From: Bacillus sp. FJAT-22090
Lineage (GTDB): Bacteria > Bacillota > Bacilli > Bacillales_A > Planococcaceae
NCBI RefSeq assembly: GCF_001278755.1
Contig: NZ_CP012601.1
Span: 3,596,154 to 3,660,153 of the forward strand
Direction of reading: 5' to 3'
DNA: 64,000 nt
The translations under genes and the position numbers were made by a program. The notes below the pieces were generated by a model that saw only the letters and a list, made by a program, of their open reading frames with translations, did not search any database and was not told where the DNA came from. Shown here in pieces: positions 1 through 9,131 of the stretch. Each line of letters starts with the position of its first letter. The first letter of the stretch is position 1.

Positions 1-1583
1 AAGTTTATAACCAATTATTAAAACCTACTCAATGGCTTGGCGAAGTGAGATATGAAAATGCTAGAATTGATAGTAATTTACTGAGCATCACATTAACAGA
101 TGATCCTAAAGATAATGCTCAGTTGAAAGCTAGTATGGATAAATCAATTGAAAACGTCATATCACAAATGAACAAATTTAAAGAAATTGCTCAAACAGAA
201 CGAGAAATAGAATCTATAAATCAATATGATCAAGATGTAGCAGATTTAACTGAATCAAGGGATGAAATGATTAATTTTGCAATGAAAAATGAAAACACAA
301 AAGCATATGAGATATATAAAAGTAAAGTAAGTGAAAAGAGAGAATCTATCGATCAAACATTGCTGACTCTTCAACAATATAATCTTGAATATGCCGAGGA
401 AATTAATAAACAAAATCAGAATGAAATCAAACAAGCGATAATCATGTTATGTGTAATATTAGTTGCAAGTATGGTTATTTCAGTTTTTGTAGGACTAATT
501 ATTATGAAGATGATTGTAAGACCGACAAACGAACTAAAAGAACTTCTTTCTAAAGCTGAGGCTGGAGACTTTACTGTTCATGGTAGTTATCGATCGAAAG
601 ATGAGCTTGGAGTATTAACAAATTCCTTTAATCAAATGATTAGTGGGGTAAGAGGAATTATACAGACTGTTGCTGAAACCTCTCAACAAGTTGCTGCAGC
701 TTCCGAGCAGCTTACAGCTAGTGCAGAGCAGACTTCAGCTGCTACACATCACGTTGCTAATGCTATTGAGGAGATTGCTACAGGTGCTGAACACTCAACT
801 AGTAAACTTGAACACAATTCAAGTGAATTACAAGATGTGTTAAATGGAATTAATGTAATAGTAGAAGGATCAAATAAAATTTCTGACCTAGCTAAAGATA
901 CATCGAAAGAAGCAGAAGAAGGAAATATGATTGTAGCAAACAATTTACAACAAATGAGTAATATTCAATCTTCTGTTCAGAAATCACATGAGGTAATATC
1001 TTCTTTATCCCACCAATCAAATGAAGTGGGCAAGATTCTTGATGTTATAAATGATATTGCAGCTCAGACTAATTTACTTGCTCTTAATGCAGCGATTGAA
1101 GCTGCACGTGCGGGTGAACATGGTAAAGGTTTCGCAGTTGTTGCAGATGAAGTAAGAAAGCTTGCTGAACAATCTATGTCATCAACCAAGCTTATAGCTG
1201 AAATTATTACTAGCATTCAATATAATTCAAACGAATCCGTACAATTTATGGGAGAAGTAATGGACAATGCTGAAGAAGGAATGCAAATCACTACTGAAAC
1301 AGCAGAAAAGTTTATGCAAATACTAGAAAAAACAAGAAATATCACTCCTGAAATTGAAGAAATGACGTCTACTGTCCAAGAGATTTCAAGAAGCACACAA
1401 TCTGTTTCTGATACAGCAGAAGAACTAGCCGCATTTGCTCAGGAAAATGCTTCAAGCTCTGAAGAAGTGGCAGCTTCTACAGAACAGCAATTGGCCTCAA
1501 TGGAAGAAATCAGTAGTTCTTCTAAAGTGTTAGCTAAAATGGCTGAAGATCTGAATGAATTAGTAACCAAATTTAAAATTTAA
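1..1583 (+). CDS. Methyl-accepting chemotaxis protein (5' end outside window)
   Basis: Membrane chemoreceptor that passes a signal to CheA/CheW. The frame is open from the first full codon at base 3, so the true start and first membrane segment lie upstream; the GTG at 45 is only an internal codon. What is visible is most of a four-helix-bundle sensor, a membrane segment (codons near bases 430-510), a HAMP linker, and the cytoplasmic signalling coiled coil. The signalling tip is unmistakable ([20 protein letters not shown], bases about 1060-1115). The C-terminal half has the usual Ser/Thr/Glu-rich heptads with methylatable Glu/Gln pairs. No CheW/CheA gene is adjacent, so it is probably an orphan receptor. 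Ligand unknown. Confidence 0.95.
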   Translation, partial: VYNQLLKPTQWLGEVRYENARIDSNLLSITLTDDPKDNAQLKASMDKSIENVISQMNKFKEIAQTEREIESINQYDQDVADLTESRDEMINFAMKNENTKAYEIYKSKVSEKRESIDQTLLTLQQYNLEYAEEINKQNQNEIKQAIIMLCVILVASMVISVFVGLIIMKMIVRPTNELKELLSKAEAGDFTVHGSYRSKDELGVLTNSFNQMISGVRGIIQTVAETSQQVAAASEQLTASAEQTSAATHHVANAIEEIATGAEHSTSKLEHNSSELQDVLNGINVIVEGSNKISDLAKDTSKEAEEGNMIVANNLQQMSNIQSSVQKSHEVISSLSHQSNEVGKILDVINDIAAQTNLLALNAAIEAARAGEHGKGFAVVADEVRKLAEQSMSSTKLIAEIITSIQYNSNESVQFMGEVMDNAEEGMQITTETAEKFMQILEKTRNITPEIEEMTSTVQEISRSTQSVSDTAEELAAFAQENASSSEEVAASTEQQLASMEEISSSSKVLAKMAEDLNELVTKFKI

Positions 1584-1608
1584 ATACTTGTATTACACAC
1601 GCAAAAAG

Positions 1609-1635
1609 GGCATTCCGATTCAGAATGCCTTTTTT
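1609..1635. terminator. Bidirectional intrinsic terminator
   Basis: A 7-bp stem GGCATTC/GAATGCC with a 7-nt loop is followed by a T run on the plus strand and preceded by an A run, so it can end both the chemoreceptor and the convergent TetR gene. Confidence 0.85.
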
Positions 1636-2292
1636 CTATTTCTCTACCATCATATTAATTATTTTTTTTACATATTTCATCGTACGTTCATGTGCTTCTT
1701 GAGGAGAATAGTAAGCTCGATTATTTAGTAAGTTGGAGAACATACCTTGCCAAACCAAGTTAGTAAGCTCATTCAATTCTTCTGCTTTTTCTTCACTTAG
1801 GATACCCGCAGCCACTATTCCGCTTAAGGCAAAACGTCCACGGGAAGAGATATTTCTATCAAATAATAATGGATGTAGTTCTTCAGGTATTTCTAACAAA
1901 TCAGATGGATAGAGCTCATAATAACGATCGAGTAGATTTTCAGGGTTATCCCCTAAGTCCATAAGAAAAACTGCATTGAAAATATCTGGATTATTAAAAG
2001 AGTATTCACTATAACATTCCCAAGCAACAACGTACTTCTGAATAAGATCTTCTTCTTTTTTCATCTCTTTTGTTACCTTTGATAAATATGGCTTCAGAAA
2101 CTTAAAGGACGCGAAAAAAAGAAGATGAGAGAATTCGCTGAAATAGTTATAAATAGTTGCGCTATTATAGCCTGCTTTTTCTGCGACGTTTCGTATCGTT
2201 ACTTGTTGAAACCCTTCTGTTTTAATTAGTTCTTCCGTTGCATCGATAAAATATGTCCACATTCTTCTGCGCTTTATTTCTTTCTTATTCAT
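1636..2292 (-). CDS. TetR/AcrR family transcriptional regulator
   Basis: 218-residue DNA-binding repressor. Residues about 10-57 form the TetR helix-turn-helix (TIRNVAEKAGYNSATIYNYF), followed by an all-helical ligand domain without a recognisable ligand signature. It is transcribed divergently from the BCCT transporter and CocE-like hydrolase. The 150-bp shared region holds two TAATC-N2-GATTA sites, one centred in a 26-bp perfect palindrome, lying just downstream of the transporter promoter and over this gene's own -35, so repression of the transporter operon and of itself is a reasonable inference. Starts at ATG (2292). Effector is unknown; a betaine-like or ester substrate of the neighbours is a guess. 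Confidence 0.88.
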   Translation of the reverse strand: MNKKEIKRRRMWTYFIDATEELIKTEGFQQVTIRNVAEKAGYNSATIYNYFSEFSHLLFFASFKFLKPYLSKVTKEMKKEEDLIQKYVVAWECYSEYSFNNPDIFNAVFLMDLGDNPENLLDRYYELYPSDLLEIPEELHPLLFDRNISSRGRFALSGIVAAGILSEEKAEELNELTNLVWQGMFSNLLNNRAYYSPQEAHERTMKYVKKIINMMVEK

Positions 2293-2342
2293 TTACAAAA
2301 TCACACCTATCTAGATTAAAGAAAAAATTTTCAGAAAATATA

Positions 2343-2371
2343 TTGATGCCCTTATTATACCATGATACAAT
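2343..2371 (+). promoter_or_regulatory. Promoter of the BCCT-hydrolase operon
   Basis: TTGATG (2343-2348), 17-bp spacer, TACAAT (2366-2371) with an extended TG (2363-2364). A minus-strand TATAAT for the tetR gene lies inside the spacer (2354-2359), with TTACTT (2376-2381) as its -35, so the two promoters overlap back to back. Confidence 0.65.
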
Positions 2372-2381
2372 GGCAAAGTAA

Positions 2382-2417
2382 TAAAAAATAATCATGATTA
2401 TTTTTTAATCGTGATTA
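2382..2417. promoter_or_regulatory. Two-site palindromic operator, probably for the TetR regulator
   Basis: Bases 2382-2407 are a perfect 26-bp palindrome centred on TAATCATGATTA (2389-2400). A second, one-mismatch copy TAATCGTGATTA sits at 2406-2417, offset by 17 bp. Both lie just after the expected transcription start of the BCCT operon and over the tetR -35, a standard roadblock and autoregulation layout. Confidence 0.7.
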
Positions 2418-2443
2418 ATACAAAGGGCAAAAGGGGAAATAAA

Positions 2444-3985
2444 ATGGAAAAGGAAATGGAAAAAGTCAAAATTGATTCATTAGTTTTTTGGTCTTCATTA
2501 ATTGTAATCGCAATAGCAATAGTCTCGTTAGTTGTTTTTAAAGATTCAGCGGAACCATTAATGAATAGTATTTTAAAAGGAATTACCCATCAACTGGATT
2601 GGGCATTTCAATTTTTAACTTTTGGTTTATTCATTATGCTAATGTGGCTTGTTTTTAGTAAATATGGAAATGTAAAACTAGGGGAAGAAGCACCTGAATT
2701 CTCGACTTTTAGTTGGGGAGCAATGCTTTTCTGTGCAGGTATGGGTACAAGTATCATGTTTTGGTCAATGATGGAGCCTATCTACTATTATATGGGACCA
2801 CCATTTGGTATAGAGCCACTAAGCAACGAAGCGGCAAACTGGTCTGTTGCATATGGAATGTTTCATTGGGGGATATCAGCATGGTGTCTATATGCAATGC
2901 CCACTGTAACGATCGCTTATTCGTTCTTCGTGAAAAAGAATCATTCTTTAAAAATCAGTACTGCGTGTAGAGGAATATTAGGAAAACATGCAGACGGCTT
3001 TCTTGGTCAAGCAATTGACATTTTAGTTATTTGGAGTCTTGTTGGAGGTCTTGGAACTTCACTTGGTCTGGGAGTACCAATGGTTTCTACAGTAATCGGT
3101 GAAGTTTTCGGAGTACAACAGTCCATGACATTAAGTATTGTTATTATTGTGATTTGGACAGTGATTTACTGTGCGAGCGCGTATATGGGGTTATATAAAG
3201 GAATTCGTAAACTTAGTGATTGGAATGTATACATGGCACTTGGTCTTGCGATATTTGTGTTAATTGCAGGACCAACCCTATTTATCCTTTCCAACTTTAC
3301 AAATAGCTTTGGAATTATGCTTCAAAACTTTGCAATGATGAGTTTTTATACAGATCCTATTAACAAAAGTGGATTCCCACAAGCTTGGACAGTTTTCTAC
3401 TGGGCATGGTTTGCAGCTACGGCTCCATTTATGGGACTTTTCGTAGCTCGAATCTCAAGAGGACGTACGATTAGAGAGCTTATTACACATATTTTACTTT
3501 GGGGATCACTTGGTAGCTGGATATATTTCGGAGTATTTGGTGGCTACACAATTAACCTTCAATTGACAGATAAATTGAATGTCGTGGATGTATTGAATAA
3601 CGAAGGAGGTCCAGCTGCAGTTGTCGCAATCTTAAAAACATTGCCTCTAAGTGAGATAGTATTACCTTTCTTTATTGTTCTTGGTTTTATCTTTTTGGCA
3701 ACTTCCCTCGATTCGGCAACATATATATTATCTGCTATAGCGACGAAAAAGTTGGAAGGAACACAAGAACCGGCACGTTGGCACCGTATGCTTTGGGGGG
3801 CAATTTTAGCGGCGATTGCTGTAGCTCTTCTACTGATTGGTGGATTAAATGTTATTCAAACTTCTTCCGTTATTGTATCTGTACCAGTAATAATCATCTA
3901 TTTGCTACTCGCAACTTCTTTGATTCGTTGGCTAAAAAAGGATTACCCAAATGGAGTGATTAAACCTTTAAAGGAGGAAGAGTAA
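2444..3985 (+). CDS. BCCT family betaine/carnitine/choline transporter
   Basis: 513-residue secondary transporter for quaternary-ammonium compounds, in the cytoplasmic membrane. About 12 hydrophobic segments; the BCCT tryptophan signature WTVFYWAWFAATAPFMGLF followed by ARISRGRTIREL is at residues about 314-345. The first transport segment carries GMGTSIMFWSMMEPIYYY rather than the glycine-rich GMGIG of BetP, so substrate is uncertain. I chose ATG 2444 (AAGGGG 8 nt upstream) over an in-frame GTG at 2411 that lies inside the operator. The stop codon abuts the start of the hydrolase gene, indicating one operon. The C-terminus is short, without the long osmosensory tail of BetP. Confidence 0.93.
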   Translation: MEKEMEKVKIDSLVFWSSLIVIAIAIVSLVVFKDSAEPLMNSILKGITHQLDWAFQFLTFGLFIMLMWLVFSKYGNVKLGEEAPEFSTFSWGAMLFCAGMGTSIMFWSMMEPIYYYMGPPFGIEPLSNEAANWSVAYGMFHWGISAWCLYAMPTVTIAYSFFVKKNHSLKISTACRGILGKHADGFLGQAIDILVIWSLVGGLGTSLGLGVPMVSTVIGEVFGVQQSMTLSIVIIVIWTVIYCASAYMGLYKGIRKLSDWNVYMALGLAIFVLIAGPTLFILSNFTNSFGIMLQNFAMMSFYTDPINKSGFPQAWTVFYWAWFAATAPFMGLFVARISRGRTIRELITHILLWGSLGSWIYFGVFGGYTINLQLTDKLNVVDVLNNEGGPAAVVAILKTLPLSEIVLPFFIVLGFIFLATSLDSATYILSAIATKKLEGTQEPARWHRMLWGAILAAIAVALLLIGGLNVIQTSSVIVSVPVIIIYLLLATSLIRWLKKDYPNGVIKPLKEEE

Positions 3986-6031
3986 ATGGTTTTCAATGTT
4001 CGTGAAAGCACAAGAACGATTAAAAGAGAATTTCCGTTTGAAGTAGAAGTGACAGATAATATATGGATTCCGATGTCAGATGGGACTCGGCTATCTGCTA
4101 AGCTTTGGATTCCTAAAGCTGCATTGACTAACCCAGTACCAGTCATTTTAGAATATATACCTTATAGGAAGAATGAATTTACTGCTTTACGTGACTCCAT
4201 TCGTCATCCTTATTTTGCAGGACATGGCTATGCATGTGTGCGAGTTGACATGAGAGGATCAGGGGATTCTGAAGGGATATTATATGATGAATACTTAAAA
4301 CAAGAGCAGGATGATGCTTTAGAAATTCTGAATTGGATTGAAGAGCAGGAATGGTCAACTGGTTCAGTAGGAATGATTGGAAAGTCATGGGGTGGTTTCA
4401 ACGGCTTACAAGTAGCTGCTAGACAACACCCGGCCTTGAAGACAATTATTACATTGTGTTCAACAGATGATCGTTATGCAGATGATGTTCATTATAAGGG
4501 AGGAGCTTTACTCGCTTCAGATATGCTATGGTGGGCCTCTACTATGCTCGTGTATAACGCACGACCTGCTGATCCGAAACATGTAGGGGAAGGCTGGAGA
4601 GAAAATTGGCTAGAACGATTAGAAAAAACTCCACCATTTGTGGAGGAATGGATGCGTCATCAACGTAGGGATGCATTTTGGAAGCATGGCTCAGTGTGTG
4701 AAAACTATGAGGATATTGAAATACCAGTCTATGCTGTAGGAGGCTGGGCAGATGGCTATACAAATGCTGTTTTTCGCTTAATGGAGAACTTAAAAGGTCC
4801 TAAGAAAGGTTTGATTGGACCATGGGCACATGAATATCCTGAAGTAGCGGTCCCAGGACCTCAAATTGGTTTTTTACAAGAATGTTTACGATGGTGGGAT
4901 CAGTGGCTAAAAGAGGAAGAAACAGGAATTATGGACGAACCTGCTTTCCGAGTATATTTGCAAGATGCGGTTCCTCCCAAAACTGACTATTATACTAGAC
5001 CTGGTGAGTGGATAGTAGAAGAAGGTTGGAGAACGGACAATGTGAAAGATAAAATCTTATATTTTGGTAATCAAGATTTAGCCTTTGAACCGAAAAGTGG
5101 ATTAGAGCGTTTGAAAACACATCAACAGCATGGTCTTTATGCAGGGGTATTTTGTCCATTTGGTCAAGAAGGGGATATGGCGTCCGATCAAGGAATTGAG
5201 AATGGTTTGTCTAATACTTTTACAAGTGAGGAAATAACAGAAGAAGTAGCTATTTTAGGCTTTCCAAAAGTTCAGTTAAAACTAACATGCGATAAAAAAC
5301 AAGCAAATATCGCTGTACGCTTAAGTGACTTGTCGCCTGAAGGAACATCAAAACTAATTACATGGGGACAATTAAATTTAACACATCGAAATAGTAACGA
5401 ATTTCCGGAAGACGTGCCGTTAAATGAAGCGTTTATAGTGTCAATTGAGCTCGATGCAATTGGATATAAGATTCCAAAGGGACACAAGATTCAAGTATCT
5501 ATTTCTCCAACTAATTGGCCACATGCTTGGCCTTCAGCGGAGGAAGCAATCATTCAAGTAATAAAAGATGAAGATTCAAAACTATTGTTACCAGTTTATA
5601 CAAAGCCAGCACAGGAACAAGAAATTAGACCTTTTGAGCATCCCGAAACGGCGGAAGTGATGGAACGAGAGATCTTAAGAGAAGCTGGAAGAACGAGAGA
5701 AATTAGACATAATACGATTACAAATGAATGGATCCTAGATGATTTTTCCGATGAAGGATGCAGACGCATTCCGTATAACGGGATGGAATATGGAAGCGAA
5801 AATCGTAATGTTTATAAAATAGTCGAGGGAGATCCTCTATCAGCGTATGTTCAATGTGACTGGGTATTAACGGTAGGAAGAGAAAAATGGCAAACCCGAC
5901 TAGAGTCAACGAGTACCATGAAATCGGATGAAACAAAGTTTTATATTACGAATCATCTGAAAGCTTTTGAAGGAGAAAAAATGGTGTATGATAAATTGAA
6001 AACCTTTGAGGTTGAGCGAGATTTTGTATAG
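3986..6031 (+). CDS. CocE/NonD family alpha/beta hydrolase
   Basis: 681-residue serine esterase/peptidase of the CocE/X-Pro dipeptidyl-peptidase (S15) superfamily. The nucleophile elbow GKSWGGF places Ser134; the likely partners are Asp256 (GGWADGYTN) and His282 (IGPWAHEYP). An oxyanion-type region VRVDMRGSGDSEG precedes it, and the C-terminal third matches the jelly-roll domain of the family. No signal peptide, so it acts in the cytosol. It begins at the base after the BCCT stop, with AAGGAGG inside the transporter gene, so uptake and hydrolysis are probably coupled: the transporter may import an ester or amide of a quaternary amine which this enzyme cleaves. That substrate is inference. Confidence 0.9.
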   Translation: MVFNVRESTRTIKREFPFEVEVTDNIWIPMSDGTRLSAKLWIPKAALTNPVPVILEYIPYRKNEFTALRDSIRHPYFAGHGYACVRVDMRGSGDSEGILYDEYLKQEQDDALEILNWIEEQEWSTGSVGMIGKSWGGFNGLQVAARQHPALKTIITLCSTDDRYADDVHYKGGALLASDMLWWASTMLVYNARPADPKHVGEGWRENWLERLEKTPPFVEEWMRHQRRDAFWKHGSVCENYEDIEIPVYAVGGWADGYTNAVFRLMENLKGPKKGLIGPWAHEYPEVAVPGPQIGFLQECLRWWDQWLKEEETGIMDEPAFRVYLQDAVPPKTDYYTRPGEWIVEEGWRTDNVKDKILYFGNQDLAFEPKSGLERLKTHQQHGLYAGVFCPFGQEGDMASDQGIENGLSNTFTSEEITEEVAILGFPKVQLKLTCDKKQANIAVRLSDLSPEGTSKLITWGQLNLTHRNSNEFPEDVPLNEAFIVSIELDAIGYKIPKGHKIQVSISPTNWPHAWPSAEEAIIQVIKDEDSKLLLPVYTKPAQEQEIRPFEHPETAEVMEREILREAGRTREIRHNTITNEWILDDFSDEGCRRIPYNGMEYGSENRNVYKIVEGDPLSAYVQCDWVLTVGREKWQTRLESTSTMKSDETKFYITNHLKAFEGEKMVYDKLKTFEVERDFV

Positions 6032-6061
6032 AGATTACTTATAAAGAAAGCTGGAATAGAT

Positions 6062-6574
6062 GTGGATTCAATAATATTGCTAATTGTTATTATTAATGTA
6101 ACCTACATGACACTAACAACCTTACGATTAATTTTAGTAATTAAAGGCTACAGAGGTGTAGCGTCATTTTTATCCATGGCAGAAGTGTTTGTTTATTTAA
6201 TGGGTTTGACGATGGTATTAGATAATTTAGATAAACCTTTAAATATATTAGCGTATTGTATTGGATGGGGACTCGGGGTTTATTTAGGTAGTATTATTGA
6301 AAATCGATTAGCACTAGGTTATATTGTGTTCGAAGTAATTGTAGATTCGTTAGAAATTGAATTGCCTGCTCAAATTCGTGCAAAAGGATATGGAGTAACT
6401 TCCTGGGTTGCGGATGGTAAAGATGGCAAACGGCTTTGTATGAAAGTCTTAGCAAAACGTAAAAATGAACTGAAGTTAAAAAATTATATTATGTCTTTAT
6501 CTCCAAAGGCATTTATCATTTCATATGAACCCTCTAGATTTAATGGAGGGTTCTTAGTTAAGTTAACTGAATAA
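6062..6574 (+). CDS. yebE: UPF0316 membrane protein (YebE-like, DUF5698/DUF2179)
   Basis: 170-residue protein of unknown function resembling Bacillus subtilis YebE. Three hydrophobic segments occupy residues 1-82, then a soluble DUF2179-type domain (about 88-168) containing AKGYGVTSWVADGKDG and SPKAFIISYEPSRFNGG, the most conserved family stretch. The start is GTG at 6062 because the family N-terminus begins there, although the ribosome site is weak. It sits 30 bp after the hydrolase gene and may be co-transcribed with it. DUF2179 domains are thought to bind small ligands in related YitT-type proteins; nothing here says which. Confidence 0.85.
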   Translation: MDSIILLIVIINVTYMTLTTLRLILVIKGYRGVASFLSMAEVFVYLMGLTMVLDNLDKPLNILAYCIGWGLGVYLGSIIENRLALGYIVFEVIVDSLEIELPAQIRAKGYGVTSWVADGKDGKRLCMKVLAKRKNELKLKNYIMSLSPKAFIISYEPSRFNGGFLVKLTE

Positions 6575-6581
6575 GAGAGAA

Positions 6582-6619
6582 AGAGTCTTTATTCCAATAG
6601 GTGAATAGGCTCTTTTTTC
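6582..6619 (+). terminator. Intrinsic terminator
   Basis: AGAGTCT-x-TATTC / GAATA-GGCTCT hairpin with one wobble pair followed by a T run, closing the BCCT-hydrolase-yebE unit. Confidence 0.8.
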
Positions 6620-6748
6620 TTTTTATATGATATTCTTGGGATTCTTTAAAAAGATGCATCTATTAGTAATTAAAATAAAGGGAATTATGTTATTTTGTTA
6701 GAAAGTTAATAGTAGTGATTTAAAATAGTTAATAAAGGAGATATATAA

Positions 6749-7177
6749 ATGTCTAAGTATGAGCAAAAGACAAAAGAAACAGATCAAGATGTAGTGGAAT
6801 TTATTGAAAAGGTAGATAGTCCGAAGAAAAGAGAGGACGCATATAAACTATTAGAGATTTTTGAGGAAACGTCCGGCTATGAGGCTAAAATGTGGGGTCC
6901 AAGCATTATTGGCTTCGGGTCCTATCATTATAAGTATGCATCTGGTCACGAAGGAGATGCGCCACTTGTCGGTTTCTCTCCAAGAAAGGCGAAAATCAGT
7001 TTGTATTTTGCTACGGGTGACACAGAACGTGAGGAAATATTAAAGAGATTTGGAAAGTATACTACCGGTAAATCCTGTGTGTACATTAATAAAGTAGACG
7101 ATATTGAGGTAGATGTTTTAAAAGAGATGATTACTCAATCTATTAAGTTTTTACAAAATTTGTATCCGAACAATTAA
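6749..7177 (+). CDS. DUF1801 (YdhG-like) domain protein
   Basis: 142-residue cytosolic protein of the DUF1801/YdhG fold. Family marks are VEFIEKVDSPKKREDAYKLL near the N-terminus, MWGPSIIGFGSYHYKY (residues about 48-63) and the ISLYFA strand. Related proteins have been proposed to act as iron chaperones or to share a frataxin-like fold, but no activity can be read from the sequence. It has its own ribosome site (AAAGGAG, 9 nt before ATG) and stands alone between two terminated units. Confidence 0.85.
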   Translation: MSKYEQKTKETDQDVVEFIEKVDSPKKREDAYKLLEIFEETSGYEAKMWGPSIIGFGSYHYKYASGHEGDAPLVGFSPRKAKISLYFATGDTEREEILKRFGKYTTGKSCVYINKVDDIEVDVLKEMITQSIKFLQNLYPNN

Positions 7178-7203
7178 TATTAATGGAAGTTAATGTATTT
7201 ATT

Positions 7204-7233
7204 TTGCTACTTAGTGCGAATTTCATGTATAAT
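7204..7233 (+). promoter_or_regulatory. Sigma-A type promoter of yeeI
   Basis: TTGCTA (7204-7209), 18-bp spacer, TATAAT (7228-7233), giving a leader of about 35 nt before the ATG at 7276. Confidence 0.55.
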
Positions 7234-7275
7234 GTTACAGTATAAATTTAATGAAGCGAAAGAGAGTGGGACTTT

Positions 7276-7995
7276 ATGGGTCGTAAGTGGAACAATATTA
7301 AAGAAAAGAAAGCTTCCAAAGATGCTAATACTAGTCGTATTTATGCTAAATTTGGTCGTGAAATATATGTAGCTGCAAGACAAGGTGAACCAGATCCTAC
7401 TTCTAACCAAGCATTAAAAGTAGTTTTAGAACGTGCAAAAACATACAGTGTGCCTAAGCATATTATTGATAAAGCAATTGAAAAAGCAAAAGGTGGATCT
7501 GAAGAGAGCTATGACGAGCTTCGTTATGAAGGCTTTGGTCCAAGTGGTTCAATGGTTATCGTTGACGCTCTAACAAATAACGTGAATCGTACTGCATCTG
7601 ATGTACGTGCTGCATTTGGGAAAAATGGCGGTAATATGGGTGTGAGTGGTTCGGTTGCTTATATGTTTGATGCAACTGCAGTTATCGGTTTAGAAGGAAA
7701 AACAGCTGATGAAGTACTAGAATTATTAATGGAAGCGGACGTAGATGCCCGCGACATTATCGAAGAAGAGGATTCTGTCATTGTTTATGCAGAACCAGAT
7801 CAATTCCATGCTGTACAAGAAGCATTAAGAGAAGCTGGCGTATCGGAATTTACGGTAGCGGAGTTAACAATGCTTGCTCAAAACGACATCTCCTTAGATG
7901 CTGATGCACAAGCTCAATTTGAAAAAATGATTGATGCTTTGGAAGATCTAGAAGACGTGCAGCAAGTTTACCATAACGTAGACTTAGGAGAATAA
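7276..7995 (+). CDS. yeeI: YebC family protein, YeeI/YebC2 type
   Basis: 239 residues, full length and very close to Bacillus subtilis YeeI. The family opening [20 protein letters not shown], the [20 protein letters not shown] core and the SGSVAYMF strand are all present. Long annotated as a transcription regulator; more recent work on this subfamily (YebC2) indicates a translation factor that relieves ribosome stalling at proline runs, so the older label should be read with care. Its own promoter is visible upstream and a strong terminator downstream. The phased repeat array at 8076 begins just after that terminator. Confidence 0.95.
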   Translation: MGRKWNNIKEKKASKDANTSRIYAKFGREIYVAARQGEPDPTSNQALKVVLERAKTYSVPKHIIDKAIEKAKGGSEESYDELRYEGFGPSGSMVIVDALTNNVNRTASDVRAAFGKNGGNMGVSGSVAYMFDATAVIGLEGKTADEVLELLMEADVDARDIIEEEDSVIVYAEPDQFHAVQEALREAGVSEFTVAELTMLAQNDISLDADAQAQFEKMIDALEDLEDVQQVYHNVDLGE

Positions 7996-8005
7996 TATAG
8001 TTTAA

Positions 8006-8052
8006 AAGGTTGTCTCATACGTAGTTTAACTACGTGGAGGCAGCTTTTTTTT
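8006..8052 (+). terminator. Terminator of yeeI
   Basis: Inner stem ACGTAGTT/AACTACGT extended by wobble-rich GTTGTCTC/GAGGCAGC and ended by eight T residues. Confidence 0.85.
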
Positions 8053-8075
8053 ATTTATTTTTGCTTCTGAAGGTG

Positions 8076-8180
8076 TTTAGTTGGAAAAAATGCTGCTTTA
8101 GTTGGAAACTAAGTAAGTTTAGTTGTAAAAATGAAGCACTTAGTTGGAATTATGAGAGTTTTAGTTGGAATTTACTTCTC
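8076..8180. repeat. Phased direct repeat array: five 11-nt cores every 21 bp
   Basis: The core TTTAGTTGGAA occurs at 8076, 8097, 8118 (TTTAGTTGTAA), 8139 (CTTAGTTGGAA) and 8160, i.e. at exactly 21-bp steps, separated by unrelated 10-nt spacers. Flanking 21-bp positions (8055, 8181) do not match. Because 21 bp is two helical turns, all cores face the same side of the DNA. A reading frame through it would give FSWK-type heptads but overlaps the terminator and has no ribosome site, so I treat it as a DNA or RNA element rather than a gene. It resembles the array at 30603 in design but not in core sequence. Confidence 0.9.
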
Positions 8181-8244
8181 AGTGCAAAAATGGACGAAAC
8201 GGAAAATAATATAATACGTCCAATACTGTTAAGGGGGGCATAGG

Positions 8245-8628
8245 ATGAGCAAGAAGTATTTATTCTCTTCAGCAATCATTCTTACGCTAGTTATGTCGAT
8301 TTTTTTCCCAAGTAAATCACAAGCAGATTGGACCACCTCTTTTGTCGTATGGGATGGTTATGTGTATGTTTTAACGGATGAAGTCGTGGATGAGGTATAT
8401 AAAGTAATTGGACATGTGACGAAGTATTCAGATATGGAGGGAACTTATTCTGGGAACTTTTCAAATACCTATCCAAAAGGTACTAAATATTATTCAATTG
8501 TTGGGGTAAGCACCGATGAAGCTTTTGCCGTTAAAAATAATGGAAGCTATATAAAAGTAACCAGGGATGGTGAGTACGCAGGGATAAAAATGACTTGTTA
8601 TGATTACTATTCTTGGCATTTAGATTAG
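8245..8628 (+). CDS. Small secreted protein, FVVWDG family (paralogue of 16415-16837)
   Basis: 127 residues. Residues 1-27 form a signal peptide (Lys-Lys, hydrophobic core, SKSQA cleavage-like end), then a small exported domain beginning ADW. Conserved with the gene at 16415: W-x3-FVVWDG-x-VY (from residue 29), IG-x-V, GN-x-SN-x-YP-x-GTKYY and the following I-x-G-x-x-x-D-x-A-x-AV. Unlike the paralogue it has no C-terminal membrane anchor and ends in an aromatic tail with one Cys. Start ATG 8245 with AGGGGGG just upstream. No known domain recognised; function unknown. Nudix gene follows 20 bp later. Confidence 0.8.
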   Translation: MSKKYLFSSAIILTLVMSIFFPSKSQADWTTSFVVWDGYVYVLTDEVVDEVYKVIGHVTKYSDMEGTYSGNFSNTYPKGTKYYSIVGVSTDEAFAVKNNGSYIKVTRDGEYAGIKMTCYDYYSWHLD

Positions 8629-8647
8629 TAAAAGGAGAAAATAAAAA

Positions 8648-9112
8648 TTGGCTAACGAATATCCAAAGCATATTATTGCGGTGTCTGCATATGTTACAAA
8701 TGAAAATGGAGAAGCATTATTAGTTAAAACACATTGGCGTTCAGATACATGGGAAGCTCCTGGAGGTCAGGTAGAAGTGGGAGAACCATTAGATGTTGCA
8801 CTGAGTAGAGAAATCTTTGAAGAGACTGGTATTATAGTGCGTCCATTAGGTGTAACTGGTGTCTATTACAATGTAACAAAGCATATACTGTCCGTCGTTT
8901 TTAAAGCAGCTTATATTAGTGGGGAAATGAAAATCCAACCGGAAGAAATAAAAGAAGCACAGTTTATTAGGCTAACGGAAGATAATATTGCCAACTATAT
9001 TACACGACCGCATATGAGATCTAGAACATTAGATGCTATGAGATCTGTTCATTTCATTCCTTATGAAACATGGGATGTAGATTCTTACAATATGCTCGGT
9101 AGATTGGAATAG
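8648..9112 (+). CDS. Nudix hydrolase
   Basis: 154-residue cytosolic pyrophosphohydrolase acting on nucleoside-diphosphate-linked compounds. An exact Nudix box GQVEVGEPLDVALSREIFEE followed by TGI lies at residues about 37-59. The start is TTG 8648, placed 10 nt after AGGAG; no ATG fits. Substrate cannot be deduced. It lies 20 bp after the small secreted protein and 20 bp before the next gene, so the three may form one transcript. Confidence 0.9.
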   Translation: MANEYPKHIIAVSAYVTNENGEALLVKTHWRSDTWEAPGGQVEVGEPLDVALSREIFEETGIIVRPLGVTGVYYNVTKHILSVVFKAAYISGEMKIQPEEIKEAQFIRLTEDNIANYITRPHMRSRTLDAMRSVHFIPYETWDVDSYNMLGRLE

Positions 9113-9131
9113 AGAAAGGAGGCTGAATATT

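Noticed and set aside
8076-8180. CRISPR-like appearance of regular repeats and spacers
   Set aside because: Core of 11 nt and spacers of 10 nt are far too short, and no cas gene is present.
8034-8243. Open frame of 69 codons with FSWK-type heptads through the phased array
   Set aside because: It begins inside the yeeI terminator, has no ribosome site, and its repetition is explained by the 21-bp DNA period.
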